DNA of 34,697 nucleotides from Selenomonadaceae bacterium (GTDB lineage Bacteria > Bacillota > Negativicutes > Selenomonadales > Selenomonadaceae), in NCBI GenBank assembly GCA_017635875.1, contig JAGBKP010000145.1, positions 1-34,697 on the forward strand, given 5' to 3'. Both the position numbers and the translations under genes were made by a program. Positions 7,508-16,521 of this stretch are shown here, in pieces (the stretch's first letter is position 1; each line of letters starts with the position of its first letter). Below the pieces are notes generated by a model that was not told where the DNA came from, did no database searches, and saw nothing but the letters and a program-made list of their open reading frames with translations.

Positions 7508-7828
7508 ATGGCAAAACTAACCCGTAAATTAAAACAGAAAATCGCTCCCGCCAAAAAAGAACCCGTTAAAAAGCAAGGTAAAGATTATTTTTTACTCTTT
7601 GTCCTCTTCCTTACTTTTGTGGTTATGGTAATCGGCTGGCCGCAGCTTGACACGTTAAACCGCATACTCTACGCACTTTTAACAGCGTCGCTTTCGCTTA
7701 CGTACGCCAATCGTCATTTTGAAATGTCCGATAGAGTTCATACAATAATAGAGAGGCTTGGAATAGGCACTATCGCTTTTTCCATTCTCATATTCGTGGT
7801 TATTTGCTATAATCAATTCGTAAAATAA
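7508..7828 (+). CDS. small membrane protein with three predicted membrane segments, function unknown
   Basis: A 106-residue protein with a very basic N-terminus (about 10 Lys or Arg in the first 26 residues), then hydrophobic stretches at about 28-47, 50-66 and 85-103. The basic start predicts a cytoplasmic N-terminus. A weak AGAGAAG site precedes the ATG. It has its own promoter and its own terminator, so it is a single-gene unit between the glycolytic operon and the TRAP transporter. I do not recognise the family and see no catalytic motif. Confidence 0.75.
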   Translation: MAKLTRKLKQKIAPAKKEPVKKQGKDYFLLFVLFLTFVVMVIGWPQLDTLNRILYALLTASLSLTYANRHFEMSDRVHTIIERLGIGTIAFSILIFVVICYNQFVK

Positions 7829-7833
7829 AAAAA

Positions 7834-7873
7834 GGTCGCGGAAAGCAGAATTTGTTTTCCGCGGCTTTTTTTA
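7834..7873 (+). terminator. Rho-independent terminator
   Basis: The stem GTCGCGGAAA / TTTTCCGCGGC, with one G-U pair and a loop of about 9 bases, is followed by seven T. It lies 6 bases after the stop codon of the small membrane protein. Confidence 0.85.
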
Positions 7874-7970
7874 TCAGAGTTTTTTTTCTGTTATAAAATA
7901 GAAACTTTTGCGCTGAAAATTTTCGTAAAAAAATTTACAATTAGCTATTTTTAGAAAATTTAAATTTTTG

Positions 7971-7999
7971 TTTACAAAACAAATTAAATGGGATAAAAT
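7971..7999 (+). promoter_or_regulatory. sigma-70 type promoter of the TRAP transporter operon
   Basis: TTTACA (7971-7976) and TAAAAT (7994-7999) are spaced by 17 bases, about 48 bases before the dctP start codon. Confidence 0.65.
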
Positions 8000-8047
8000 A
8001 TAACGCAGTTTAGGCATTATTCTATTTTTACGAAAGGGGTTTTGTTT

Positions 8048-9085
8048 ATGAGGCTTGGCAGATTGTTTGCCGCGCTCTCCATCTTGGCGTTTTCGCTTTT
8101 CGCCTTGACGGGTTGCGGCGGCGTTGGCAACGGCAAGCAGATCGTTCGCGTGGCTCACTCGCAAACGGAAATTCATCCCGAGCATGTCGCCTTGGTAGAG
8201 TTCAAAAAATATGTTGAAGAACGTCTCGGCGATAAGTACGAGATTCAGATTTTCCCGAACGAGCTTTTAGGCGGACAGAAGAAGGTCATAGAGCTTTGCC
8301 AGACGGGCGCAATCGACGTGGTTGTTGTTGGCGCGCCTAACGTTGAAACGGTTGAGCGTACCTTCGAGCTTTTCAGTATTCCGTATCTTTTCGGCTCTAA
8401 AGAGGCTTATTTTGCCACTATGAACGACGAAGCTTTGACGGAAGAAATTTACAAGACGCCGATACACGCGGGTTTTCGTGTGGTGACTTGGTATAATGCG
8501 GGGCTTCGCAGCTTCTACGCAAAGACTCCCATAAACACCCCCGACGATATGAAAGGCTTAAAACTTCGCGTGCAACAGTCCCCCGCGAGCATCGCTATGG
8601 TTAACATCTTAGGCGGCGCGGCGACTCCTATGGCGTTTGGTGAAGTCTATACCGCAATTCAGCAGGGCGTTATCGACGGCGCGGAAAACAACGAACTCGC
8701 GCTTACCGCAAACAAACACGGCGAAGTTGCGAAATACTACAGCAACAATATGCATCAGATGATTCCGGACGTAGTGCTCGCAAACGAGCGTTTCCTCCAA
8801 AATCTCCCCGAGGCGGACAGAAAAGTATTTATGGACGCCTTCAAGGAATCAAACAAGGTAGAGCTTGTCGAGTGGGATAAAAAAGTCGAAGAGGCTAAAA
8901 AATACGCTATAGAGGAACAGAAAGTTACTTTCCTCAACGTGGATATGTCTAAATTCCGCGAAAAAATGCTTCCTCTTCAAGCGGATATAGTTAAGAACAA
9001 TCCTTCAATCGTTAAATTCTACGAAAAGATTCAGGAAATCAACGATAAAGTAGCGGAAGATAAAGAAAAGAAGGGGGATAAGTAA
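8048..9085 (+). CDS. dctP: TRAP transporter solute-binding lipoprotein (DctP family)
   Basis: An extracytoplasmic binding protein that captures an organic acid and delivers it to the membrane subunits encoded next. The ATG at 8048 follows AAGGGG by 8 bases; a TTG two codons upstream is not needed. Residues 1-22 are a lipoprotein signal and the lipobox LTGC puts the lipidated Cys at 23. KLRVQQSP holds the arginine that in this family binds the substrate carboxylate, and GAENN is a further signature. The length of 345 residues fits the family. The substrate cannot be told from sequence; C4-dicarboxylates and other carboxylates such as sugar acids are possible. The gene ends in GGGGGAT, which serves as the ribosome site for dctQ. 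A lysine- and glutamate-rich tail closes the protein. Confidence 0.93.
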   Translation: MRLGRLFAALSILAFSLFALTGCGGVGNGKQIVRVAHSQTEIHPEHVALVEFKKYVEERLGDKYEIQIFPNELLGGQKKVIELCQTGAIDVVVVGAPNVETVERTFELFSIPYLFGSKEAYFATMNDEALTEEIYKTPIHAGFRVVTWYNAGLRSFYAKTPINTPDDMKGLKLRVQQSPASIAMVNILGGAATPMAFGEVYTAIQQGVIDGAENNELALTANKHGEVAKYYSNNMHQMIPDVVLANERFLQNLPEADRKVFMDAFKESNKVELVEWDKKVEEAKKYAIEEQKVTFLNVDMSKFREKMLPLQADIVKNNPSIVKFYEKIQEINDKVAEDKEKKGDK

Positions 9086-9592
9086 ATGACGGCGCTTAGA
9101 AATATTATAGACAGATGCCTTTCCGCCGTATGCTGTTTCCTCTTTGCGGCTATGGTAATTATCGGCACATATCAGATTATAACCCGTTATGTCTTTAACA
9201 GCCCGAGCACCATTTCGGAGGAGCTTTTGACGTATTCCTTCACTTGGATGTCGCTCCTCATTTCGGCGTATGTTTTCGGCAAACGCGACCATATGAGAGT
9301 CGCGTTCTTGGCTGATAAACTTACCGGCACTCCGAAAAAACTTTTGGACGCGGGTATAGAGGCTCTCACGGTTGTGGTTTCCGCCATCGTGTTCTTCTAC
9401 GGCGGACTTACGATTATGGCTTTAACTATGAGTCAAAAGACCGCATCACTCGGAATATCCATGGGTACGGTTTACACCGTCGTCCCCATTACGGGCGCGC
9501 TTATTTGCATTTACGGCGTTATGAACATTATCGACATAATGAACGGCGTTGACCGCAAAAAACTTGCCGCCGAAGGAAAGGGGGAGGCGTAA
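9086..9592 (+). CDS. dctQ: TRAP transporter small permease subunit
   Basis: A 168-residue inner-membrane protein with four hydrophobic segments (about 13-33, 47-65, 88-109 and 127-149), matching the small TRAP subunit. The conserved core region around YVFNSPSTISEELLTYSFTW is present. Its start codon directly follows the dctP stop, so translation is probably coupled. It pairs with the large subunit encoded 3 bases downstream. Together they use an ion gradient to move the solute delivered by DctP. Confidence 0.92.
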   Translation: MTALRNIIDRCLSAVCCFLFAAMVIIGTYQIITRYVFNSPSTISEELLTYSFTWMSLLISAYVFGKRDHMRVAFLADKLTGTPKKLLDAGIEALTVVVSAIVFFYGGLTIMALTMSQKTASLGISMGTVYTVVPITGALICIYGVMNIIDIMNGVDRKKLAAEGKGEA

Positions 9593-9595
9593 ATT

Positions 9596-10906
9596 ATGAG
9601 TATAGCCGTATTTTCCGGGTTGATTATTTTAGTCACCCTCTTATTCTTGCTTGCTATCGGTATGCCGATCGCTATCGCGCTTGCCGTTTCTTCCATAGCG
9701 GCGATACTTCCGACGCTTGCCTTTGACGCGGCTGTTTTAACGGGCGCGCAACGCGTATTTTCCGGTATTTCGATATTTTCGCTCCTTGCGATTCCGTTCT
9801 TTATTTTAGCGGGTAGCATTATGAACCGCGGCGGTATCGCGGAACGCCTCATAAATCTTGCAAAACTCGTCACGGGTAAAACCCCGGGCGCGCTAGCGCA
9901 GACAAACGTAGTCGCGAATATGCTCTTCGGCTCGATTTCAGGCTCCGGCACTGCGGCGGCGTCCGCTATGGGTTCTATGATAGGGCCCGTTGAGAAAAAA
10001 GAAGGCTACGACCCGAATTTCTCGTCTGCGGTTAATATCGCCACCGCGCCTACGGGACTTCTTATTCCCCCGAGCAACATTATGATTACTTACTCGCTCG
10101 TTTCGGGCGGAACGAGTGTCGCGGCTCTCTTTATGGCGGGCTATATCCCGGGTATTCTTTGGGGCCTCGCTTGTATGCTCGTCGCGTTCTTTATGGCGAA
10201 AAAATACGGATACACAAGCACCACGACTTTCTCCGGCAGTGAAGCCGTGAAAGTCGTTTTGGAAGCTATCCCCTGTCTCCTACTTATCGTAATAGTTATC
10301 GGCGGTATTATAACGGGTATATTTACCGCGACGGAAGGTTCCGTTGTCGCCGTTGTATATAGTTTCCTGCTCTCGCTTCTCTATTACAAATCTATTCATT
10401 GGAAAGATGTTCCTCGCCTCTTGCAAGAAAGCGCGGAAATGACGGGCATTATCATCTTCCTAATCGGTACGTCTTCCATTATGAGTTGGATTATGGCGTT
10501 TACCGGTATTCCTAAAGCGGTGTCGGACGGTCTCTTAGGCATTACAAATTCCTATATCATAATAATGCTTATCATAAACGTGCTTCTTCTCTTGGTCGGT
10601 ACGTTTATGGATATGACCCCCGCCTGCTTAATCTTTACGCCGATTTTCCTACCCGTTTGCACGGCTCTCGGCGTAGACCCCATTCATTTCGGTATCTTTA
10701 TGATACTTAACCTCTGCATAGGCACGATAACTCCGCCTGTCGGCACAACGCTTTTCGTTGGCGTTAAGGTCGGCGGAGTACAGCTTGAATCCGTTGTAAA
10801 ATGGCTCTTGCCGTACTTTGGCGCGATTATTGTTGTGCTCTTGCTCGTAACATACATTCCGCAACTTTCATTGTGGCTCCCGGGTCTTATGGGTTACGTA
10901 AAATAG
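9596..10906 (+). CDS. dctM: TRAP transporter large permease subunit
   Basis: A 436-residue polytopic membrane protein with about a dozen hydrophobic segments, the translocation channel of the transporter. Signatures include the serine-, glycine- and alanine-rich GSISGSGTAAASAMGSMIG and the second-half repeat near CIGTITPPVGTTLFVG. A GGGGGAGG site at the end of dctQ precedes the ATG. The gene is followed by a perfect 17-bp stem that closes the dctPQM unit. Confidence 0.95.
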   Translation: MSIAVFSGLIILVTLLFLLAIGMPIAIALAVSSIAAILPTLAFDAAVLTGAQRVFSGISIFSLLAIPFFILAGSIMNRGGIAERLINLAKLVTGKTPGALAQTNVVANMLFGSISGSGTAAASAMGSMIGPVEKKEGYDPNFSSAVNIATAPTGLLIPPSNIMITYSLVSGGTSVAALFMAGYIPGILWGLACMLVAFFMAKKYGYTSTTTFSGSEAVKVVLEAIPCLLLIVIVIGGIITGIFTATEGSVVAVVYSFLLSLLYYKSIHWKDVPRLLQESAEMTGIIIFLIGTSSIMSWIMAFTGIPKAVSDGLLGITNSYIIIMLIINVLLLLVGTFMDMTPACLIFTPIFLPVCTALGVDPIHFGIFMILNLCIGTITPPVGTTLFVGVKVGGVQLESVVKWLLPYFGAIIVVLLLVTYIPQLSLWLPGLMGYVK

Positions 10907-10913
10907 TTTACGC

Positions 10914-10950
10914 TTTTAAAATCCCGCGTGAAACACGCGGGATTTTAAAA
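10914..10950. terminator. perfect 17-bp hairpin after dctM
   Basis: The arms 10914-10930 and 10934-10950 are perfect complements around the loop AAA, GC-rich inside and flanked by A/T runs. It works as a hairpin on either strand. The plus-strand arm ends TTTTAAAA and not a long T run, so termination efficiency may be moderate. Confidence 0.75.
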
Positions 10951-11031
10951 TATATTTTTGAATTTTAGCGCGCGCCGGCGCAAGGAGGGCAGAATTTAGG
11001 CGATTTTCGAAAATTTTCGAGGTGAAATTAT

Positions 11032-12468
11032 ATGTTTACATTTTTAATCGCTTTATGTACTCTTATCGTGGGGTACTTTGTCTACGGCAAGCTCGTGGAC
11101 AAACTGTTTGGACCTACGGACGCGGAAACTCCCGCCGTGCGTTATAACGACGGTGTGGACTACATTCCGCTTCCGACTTGGAAAGTTTTTTTGATCCAGC
11201 TTTTAAACATAGCCGGACTTGGCCCTATATTCGGCGCGCTCGCGGGCGCGTTATGGGGACCTTGCGTGTATTTTTGGATAGTTTTCGGTACGATTTTCGC
11301 GGGCGGCGTTCACGATTATCTTTCGGGTATGATTTCCATTCGCGAAGACGGCAAGAGCATATCGGAAGTCGTTGGACATCACTTAGGCTCTACGATGCTT
11401 ATCATTATGCGCGTCTTTTCCGTAGTGCTTTTGGTCTTGGTCGGTACTGTGTTTATGACAGGACCTGCCGGGCTTCTTGCAAAACTTACCGGCGTTGCCG
11501 TTACCATCATACTCCCCTGCGTGCTTCTTTACTATTTCCTTGCGACGCTTCTTCCCATTGACACGCTTATCGCGCGTTTTTATCCGCTCTTTGGCGTCTG
11601 CCTTATAGTTATGGCGCTTGGCATTATGGGCGGTATGCTTATGGGTGTCGGCGGACACGTAATGCCTGAAATGCAGCTTGCCAACCTTCACCCGCAAGGA
11701 GACGCTATGCCGATTTGGCCGCTGATGTTTATAACCGTCGCTTGCGGCGCGATATCCGGTTTTCACTCCACCCAATCTCCGATTATGGCGCGTTGCTTAA
11801 GAGATGAAAGATTAGGCCGCCCCGTATTTTACGGCGCGATGGTCGCAGAAGGCATTATCGCTCTCATTTGGGCGGCTGCGGGCGTAACTTTTTACGACAG
11901 CACGGGCGGTCTTGCGGCGGCTCTTAAAGCGGGCGGTCCCGGCTCGGTTGTTTACGACGTATGCGTAGGATTTTTGGGCGGTAGCGGCATAGGCGGATAT
12001 TTGGGCGCGACGCTTGCTATGCTTGGCGTTATCGCTTGCCCTATAACTTCGGGCGATACGGCTTTCCGCTCCGCGCGTCTTACGCTTGCGGACTGGATTG
12101 GTATGGAGCAGTCCACGGCGAAAAAACGTCTTATTTTAGCCGTTCCCCTTCTCGCTATCGGCGGTATTCTCTCTCAGATGAATTTTGATATTATCTGGCG
12201 TTATTTCTCTTGGTCAAATCAGACTCTCGCCATGATAGTGCTTTGGACGGGTGCGGTATATCTCTACCGCACGAAACCGGGCAGCAAGTTTTACTTAATC
12301 CCCGCCGTTCCGGCAACATTTATGGCGGCGGTAACTTTTACTTATATTCTGCAAGCGAAGGAAGGTTTCCAGCTTCCCACAAGCGTAACCTATCCTATTG
12401 GTATAATATTTGCGATAATCTGCGTCGCGCTCTTTATTCGCGCGACGATTATGAAAAAAAGCGAATAG
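11032..12468 (+). CDS. cstA: CstA-family carbon starvation protein, peptide or pyruvate transporter type
   Basis: A 478-residue inner-membrane protein with a dozen or more hydrophobic segments. GPIFGALAGALWGP, GGVHDYLSGM, FHSTQSPIMARCLRDE and PITSGDTAFRSARL are hallmarks of the CstA family. Characterised members import peptides or pyruvate. It is clearly shorter than E. coli CstA (about 700 residues) and corresponds to the short form common in anaerobes, which lacks most of the C-terminal region. The ATG follows GAGGTG. It is separated from dctM by a hairpin and has a bidirectional terminator after it, so it is probably its own unit; no convincing promoter was seen in 10951-11031. The substrate is not predictable here. 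Confidence 0.9.
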   Translation: MFTFLIALCTLIVGYFVYGKLVDKLFGPTDAETPAVRYNDGVDYIPLPTWKVFLIQLLNIAGLGPIFGALAGALWGPCVYFWIVFGTIFAGGVHDYLSGMISIREDGKSISEVVGHHLGSTMLIIMRVFSVVLLVLVGTVFMTGPAGLLAKLTGVAVTIILPCVLLYYFLATLLPIDTLIARFYPLFGVCLIVMALGIMGGMLMGVGGHVMPEMQLANLHPQGDAMPIWPLMFITVACGAISGFHSTQSPIMARCLRDERLGRPVFYGAMVAEGIIALIWAAAGVTFYDSTGGLAAALKAGGPGSVVYDVCVGFLGGSGIGGYLGATLAMLGVIACPITSGDTAFRSARLTLADWIGMEQSTAKKRLILAVPLLAIGGILSQMNFDIIWRYFSWSNQTLAMIVLWTGAVYLYRTKPGSKFYLIPAVPATFMAAVTFTYILQAKEGFQLPTSVTYPIGIIFAIICVALFIRATIMKKSE

Positions 12469-12478
12469 TGTTACGCGC

Positions 12479-12512
12479 AAAAACGCCGACAAGTTTTCGT
12501 CGGCGTTTTTTT
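12479..12512. terminator. bidirectional Rho-independent terminator
   Basis: The stem ACGCCGAC / GTCGGCGT, with an 8-base loop, is flanked by A and T runs on both sides. It can end cstA on the plus strand and the converging TPR gene on the minus strand. Confidence 0.88.
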
Positions 12513-12571
12513 GATTGACAATTTCAAAAACAGCTAAATCTTATTTAATCAGTATATCCTTAACTAAAAAT

Positions 12572-13984
12572 TCACATTCTGCCCTTTGCGGTTTCTAAAT
12601 TCTTTTTGTATATCTCATTATTCGGCTCAAGCTCCACCGCTTTTTTGTACGCCGACAAGGCTCTTTCAAACTGTTCAAGTCCGCTGTACGCGTAACCCAT
12701 ATTGTTGTAAGCGTCCGCGTAATTGGGATTTAGCTTTATCGCCTTTTTTAAGGAATCGAGGGCTTTATAATATTTCCCCTTGCCGTTACACGCCGCGCCT
12801 AATCCGTTATATGGTTCGGCGTAATTTTTATCTATATCTATAGCCTTCTGGAAACACTTTGCCGCTTCGTCGTAATTCTTTTGATGATTATACGCGTAAC
12901 CAAGATTATTCCACGCTTTTGAATAATTTTCCTTAATCTCCAACGCTTTTTTACTACATTCTGCGGCTTTTTCGTAATCGCCCATAGCGTCGTATGTGCT
13001 TCCCATATTTCCCCAAGGCGCGGGGTCTTTAGGATCTAATTCAGCCGCTTTTTGGTAACATTCGAGAGCTTTAGCGTAATCTTTTAACGCATCGTACGCA
13101 TATCCTAAATTATTCCACGGCGCGGCGTATTTTTCCTCTAATTCTATCGCTTTTTTGCAATATTTTATGGCTTCTTCGTAATTTCCCTTGTAATTATTCG
13201 CGTACGCAAGCCCGTTCCAAGACACCGCAAATTCGGAGTAGCGGCTTATGGCGTTTTCAAAATACTCTATGGCTTTATCCATATCCCCGCGGTCTTTGGC
13301 TATTTGACCAAGTCCGCTCCATGGCGCGGCGTATTTATCGTCCGTTTCTATCGCTTGTTTATACGTTTCTTCCGCTTCTTTTACCTCGTTTTTTGCGTAT
13401 AAACTCGCCGCTTTTTCTTGAAGCCTGCTTGCGGTAAATTTTTCCTCGTTGCGCTTTATCTCCTCGTTTATCTGTACTTTTTCCGCATCGTCCGCTGTTT
13501 TATATCTCTCTTTTAATTCCTCAAATTCTTTGTCGTTTTGCTCCTGATAAATCTCTTGATCCTTATTGGTTAAAACCGCGTCTTCTATTTTTTCGCGGTC
13601 TTTATTCATCTGCGCCTCAACTTCCGCCGTATCTACCACAGCTACAAGTTTGCAGGTGTACTTAACCGCAATTCCGGCTATTGTTTCAGACGTTACTTCA
13701 TCCGATTTCACCTCAAGTACGGTTGAAGAAAAGGTTTTAACTTCGTCTTTAGTCAATACGCCGTTTTGCGATTTTGAAAAGGCTTCTATGTAAACTCCGG
13801 CTTTTTCAGCCGCCGCCCGTCTTGCGCTCTGCCGAGCCCGTTCCTTTGCGACTGCGGGCGATTCTTCGGGACCGTCCCCCATAACCGAATAGCCTTCCGC
13901 TTCTATTATAGTCTGCGCGGCAAAAGCTATGGAAAAGGCGAGGATAAATATTAAGAAAACTGTTATAGCGCGTGTTTTTTTCAT
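12572..13984 (-). CDS. secreted TPR-repeat protein with an N-terminal LPP20/FlgT-N-like domain
   Basis: A 470-residue protein with a signal peptide (1-22, ending FAA), so it is exported to the periplasm or outer membrane. Residues about 25-125 contain KERARQSARRAAAEKAGVYI and a strand-rich segment, the pattern of LPP20/FlgT N-terminal-like domains. A charged, probably coiled region follows (about 125-195). Eight consecutive 34-residue TPR units then run from about 196 to 464, with the usual W-N-L-G-Y-A and A-P signatures, giving a protein-binding superhelix. The gene has its own weak promoter and ends at a shared terminator. Two other proteins nearby (16108-16509 and 16522-17574) share the N-terminal pattern. 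A scaffold role in envelope assembly is plausible, but the exact function is unknown. Confidence 0.8.
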   Translation of the reverse strand: MKKTRAITVFLIFILAFSIAFAAQTIIEAEGYSVMGDGPEESPAVAKERARQSARRAAAEKAGVYIEAFSKSQNGVLTKDEVKTFSSTVLEVKSDEVTSETIAGIAVKYTCKLVAVVDTAEVEAQMNKDREKIEDAVLTNKDQEIYQEQNDKEFEELKERYKTADDAEKVQINEEIKRNEEKFTASRLQEKAASLYAKNEVKEAEETYKQAIETDDKYAAPWSGLGQIAKDRGDMDKAIEYFENAISRYSEFAVSWNGLAYANNYKGNYEEAIKYCKKAIELEEKYAAPWNNLGYAYDALKDYAKALECYQKAAELDPKDPAPWGNMGSTYDAMGDYEKAAECSKKALEIKENYSKAWNNLGYAYNHQKNYDEAAKCFQKAIDIDKNYAEPYNGLGAACNGKGKYYKALDSLKKAIKLNPNYADAYNNMGYAYSGLEQFERALSAYKKAVELEPNNEIYKKNLETAKGRM

Positions 13985-14011
13985 ATTGCGTTACCTTTTT
14001 GCAAAGCTATG

Positions 14012-14039
14012 ATCATAAGATATCGTACGCAACAAACAA
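14012..14039 (-). promoter_or_regulatory. possible promoter of the TPR gene
   Basis: On the minus strand TTGTTT (14034-14039) lies 16 bases from TATGAT (14012-14017), 27 bases before the TPR start codon. The -35 element touches the upstream terminator. The match is moderate. Confidence 0.4.
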
Positions 14040-14078
14040 GCCGCCCGCGCCGCCGATACTTGGCATTGCGGGCGGCTT
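14038..14078 (-). terminator. terminator of the TonB-receptor unit
   Basis: The 11-bp arms AAGCCGCCCGC (14038-14048) and GCGGGCGGCTT (14068-14078) pair around a 19-base loop that itself can pair. It lies 6 bases after the receptor stop codon. The minus strand continues GTTTGTTG, a weak T tract. Confidence 0.7.
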
Positions 14079-14084
14079 TTGCGT

Positions 14085-16088
14085 TTAAAATTTGTAGGTT
14101 GCGCCTATTTGGAAAAATCTGCCGGGGGAATGGAAAGGATAACCGCTATAAGCATAATCTTGATTTGTGATATTGTTGATTTTAGCGTAAATTGTAGCTT
14201 GCGGGTTAATTTCATAACTTGCGTTAAGATTAAACACGGCATAGCGGTCAGGAGCGTAAAAATCTTGATAATAACTGAACTTATTGTCAAATCCACTTCC
14301 CATTATGCTTAAAAGATTTACTTTCCACCCGCTACTGCGATAGTTGATTCCCACACGATAACCGTTCGGTTGAGCATAATGCCAATTATTATAATTGGTT
14401 GTGCTTGTATGGGAATATCCTAAATTATAACTCCATTTATCGCTTAATTTTTGGCGGAATGTAAGTTCAATACCGTGTTGTTTTTCTTCATCGTCGTCGT
14501 TAACATATTTAGATACATATCTGTTGCTATCGTAAATTATTATGTCATTAAGATTAGTTTTAAAGAAACTAAACGACATATTTGTTTTTTCGTCAAAATC
14601 GTGTTCAAGACCTATAGTAGCCGTGTTGCCTGTCATAGGTTTTAAATTTGGATTATTCTCATGGCCATTCATCACATAGAATAATTGAGTTAATGACGGG
14701 GTTTTAAGCACGCGTCCCCAAGAAGCGTAAAATTTTGTTTTATCGTCTGCTCGGTAGTTGAATGCGATTTTAGGCGACCAATGATTTCCCATATTGTTAT
14801 AATGGTCAAGTCGAACGCCGGGAATTATAGTCCATTTATTGCCCATGGATATGGTGTCTTGCAAATATAAAACGGTGTTATTTATGGAATGTGTGCCGTT
14901 ATTAAAGTGGTATATATATCTAGGATTAAATATATTTGGCATTTCCCCATCGAATCCAATATCTTCTCGTTGCCATTCCAAACCTGCTATAACTTTATGA
15001 TTTCCAAGCTGCCAACCATTTTGATAGCCAATCCCTCTATTACGAACATATCCATCATATCCTCTTGCAATATCAATATTATTTATCGCATCATATCCCA
15101 ATAGTCCGAAATCGAAAGAAGATCTCTCGCTGTTAAATACGCGTAAAAAACCGGGCGTAGATGTGCCTTCTTTAAAATTGTAGCTTATAATCATATTGCT
15201 ATATATATCATCTTCACTGCCGTATTTAGCGCGACCGTTTACATAGCGATTATTTGCTGCAAAAGAATCTAATCCATAATTGGCATTACCTTTACGATAG
15301 GCTATAAGCGCCGTAATGGAATTTCGATCATCAAAACGATTGTCAAATCTCGCTGAAAATGTTTTATCATCGTAACTTGCTTTATAATTATCATCATTTG
15401 ACATTGTTTCTTGTATGGAATCGTCAGCATAACCGAATGCCTTGCTCTTTTGCAAACTTCCAGTTATAAACCAGCTGAAATTACCGTCTTTTCCTTGATT
15501 GGCTATTTCAAGATTGCGCTTGCCCCAAGTACCCGTATTTATATCAATAAGCGTTTCATGGCGTTTGCCTTTCTTGGTGATAATGTTTACAACACCGCCA
15601 ACGGCATCACTACCATAAAGGGCTGAACCGCCGCCTTTTAAAATTTCTATTCGTTCTATCATCTTCATATTTGGAATATGATTTAAGTCTACACTTCTGT
15701 CATCTGTGGTTTCAAGTTCTCCGCTTTTAAGACGGTAACCGTCAATAAGCACCGCAACATATGCGCTACCATTCAGAAAAACCTTACCTCCACGACCGGA
15801 TATAGCTACAACCCCATTAACGCTATTAAGCGCCTCCGCTAAATCCTGATAATGATTTTCCTCAATCTCCTTCGCCGTAATAATCGCAACATTTGCGGGA
15901 GTGTCCCATTTGTTTGTCGGTATGCGTTCCGCCGTTATCAACATATCTTCCATATTGACGTATTCTCTCGCGTCCTCGTTGGTTTCATTGCTCTCTGCGG
16001 CAAACGCCCCTATGGGCAGTATTGTCCACATCATAAGCGTCGCCGCTATTTTACGCGATAGGCGACTTTTATTTATCTTAAATTGCAT
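14085..16088 (-). CDS. TonB-dependent outer-membrane receptor (BtuB/CirA-like)
   Basis: A 667-residue outer-membrane barrel that would import a scarce ligand, such as an iron complex or cobalamin, using TonB energy. The ATG at 16088 is chosen because GGAGG lies 7 bases upstream; an upstream extension in frame overlaps the preceding gene. Residues 1-30 are a signal peptide ending GAFA. EDMLITAERI resembles a TonB box. The plug domain (about 45-160) includes VAVLIDGYRLKSG and GGGSALYGSDAVGGVVNIIT. The remaining residues give alternating aromatic barrel strands and the protein ends GRFFQIGATYKF, with the terminal Phe used by the barrel assembly machinery. It is the last gene of a unit with two LPP20-like proteins and is more AT-rich than its neighbours. 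The ligand is unknown. Confidence 0.93.
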   Translation of the reverse strand: MQFKINKSRLSRKIAATLMMWTILPIGAFAAESNETNEDAREYVNMEDMLITAERIPTNKWDTPANVAIITAKEIEENHYQDLAEALNSVNGVVAISGRGGKVFLNGSAYVAVLIDGYRLKSGELETTDDRSVDLNHIPNMKMIERIEILKGGGSALYGSDAVGGVVNIITKKGKRHETLIDINTGTWGKRNLEIANQGKDGNFSWFITGSLQKSKAFGYADDSIQETMSNDDNYKASYDDKTFSARFDNRFDDRNSITALIAYRKGNANYGLDSFAANNRYVNGRAKYGSEDDIYSNMIISYNFKEGTSTPGFLRVFNSERSSFDFGLLGYDAINNIDIARGYDGYVRNRGIGYQNGWQLGNHKVIAGLEWQREDIGFDGEMPNIFNPRYIYHFNNGTHSINNTVLYLQDTISMGNKWTIIPGVRLDHYNNMGNHWSPKIAFNYRADDKTKFYASWGRVLKTPSLTQLFYVMNGHENNPNLKPMTGNTATIGLEHDFDEKTNMSFSFFKTNLNDIIIYDSNRYVSKYVNDDDEEKQHGIELTFRQKLSDKWSYNLGYSHTSTTNYNNWHYAQPNGYRVGINYRSSGWKVNLLSIMGSGFDNKFSYYQDFYAPDRYAVFNLNASYEINPQATIYAKINNITNQDYAYSGYPFHSPGRFFQIGATYKF

Positions 16089-16107
16089 TTTAATACCTCC
16101 AATAAAT

Positions 16108-16509
16108 TTACTTTTTATTCGTTTTTTCATCCAACAATTTTTTCGCCATTTCTTCGGCTTTTTCCATATCGACTTCCGCCGTAATCGTAGCCGTTGACTT
16201 TATGCCTCCTTCTGGCGTTGTGTCTATGGTGAATTTTCTGTCCAATATGCGTAAAACCGAAACCGTCGCCATCACAACTTCGTCGTTTGTAAGTTCGCTG
16301 TCAATAGCGACGGATTTGCTTCTTAACGCTACTGCAGCTTGCTCGGATACTCTTCGCATCGCTTCCTTTAACGCCATATCGTTTGCCGCTTGCACGGTTT
16401 CAGTCGGCTCTGCGTAATATTCGCCTACGCCGCGAAAAATTTCCGCGGCGCAGACGCTCGAAGTTATACACAAACACAATGCGGTTAAAAAGCACAATAT
16501 ACGCGGCAT
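16108..16509 (-). CDS. small secreted protein with an LPP20/FlgT-N-like domain
   Basis: A 133-residue protein with a signal peptide (1-22, ending VCAA). The mature part follows the pattern GVGEYY, then an alanine-rich helix (ALKEAMRRVSEQAAVAL), then strands ending ATITAEVDMEKAEEMAKKL. This is essentially a single domain like the N-terminal part of the TPR protein at 12572-13984. It starts 12 bases after the stop of the upstream gene and ends 19 bases before the receptor start, so the three are co-transcribed. Its likely location is the periplasm, possibly bound to the outer membrane. The role is unknown; helping or anchoring the receptor is a guess from position. Confidence 0.7.
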   Translation of the reverse strand: MPRILCFLTALCLCITSSVCAAEIFRGVGEYYAEPTETVQAANDMALKEAMRRVSEQAAVALRSKSVAIDSELTNDEVVMATVSVLRILDRKFTIDTTPEGGIKSTATITAEVDMEKAEEMAKKLLDEKTNKK

Positions 16510-16521
16510 ATTTTCACTACC

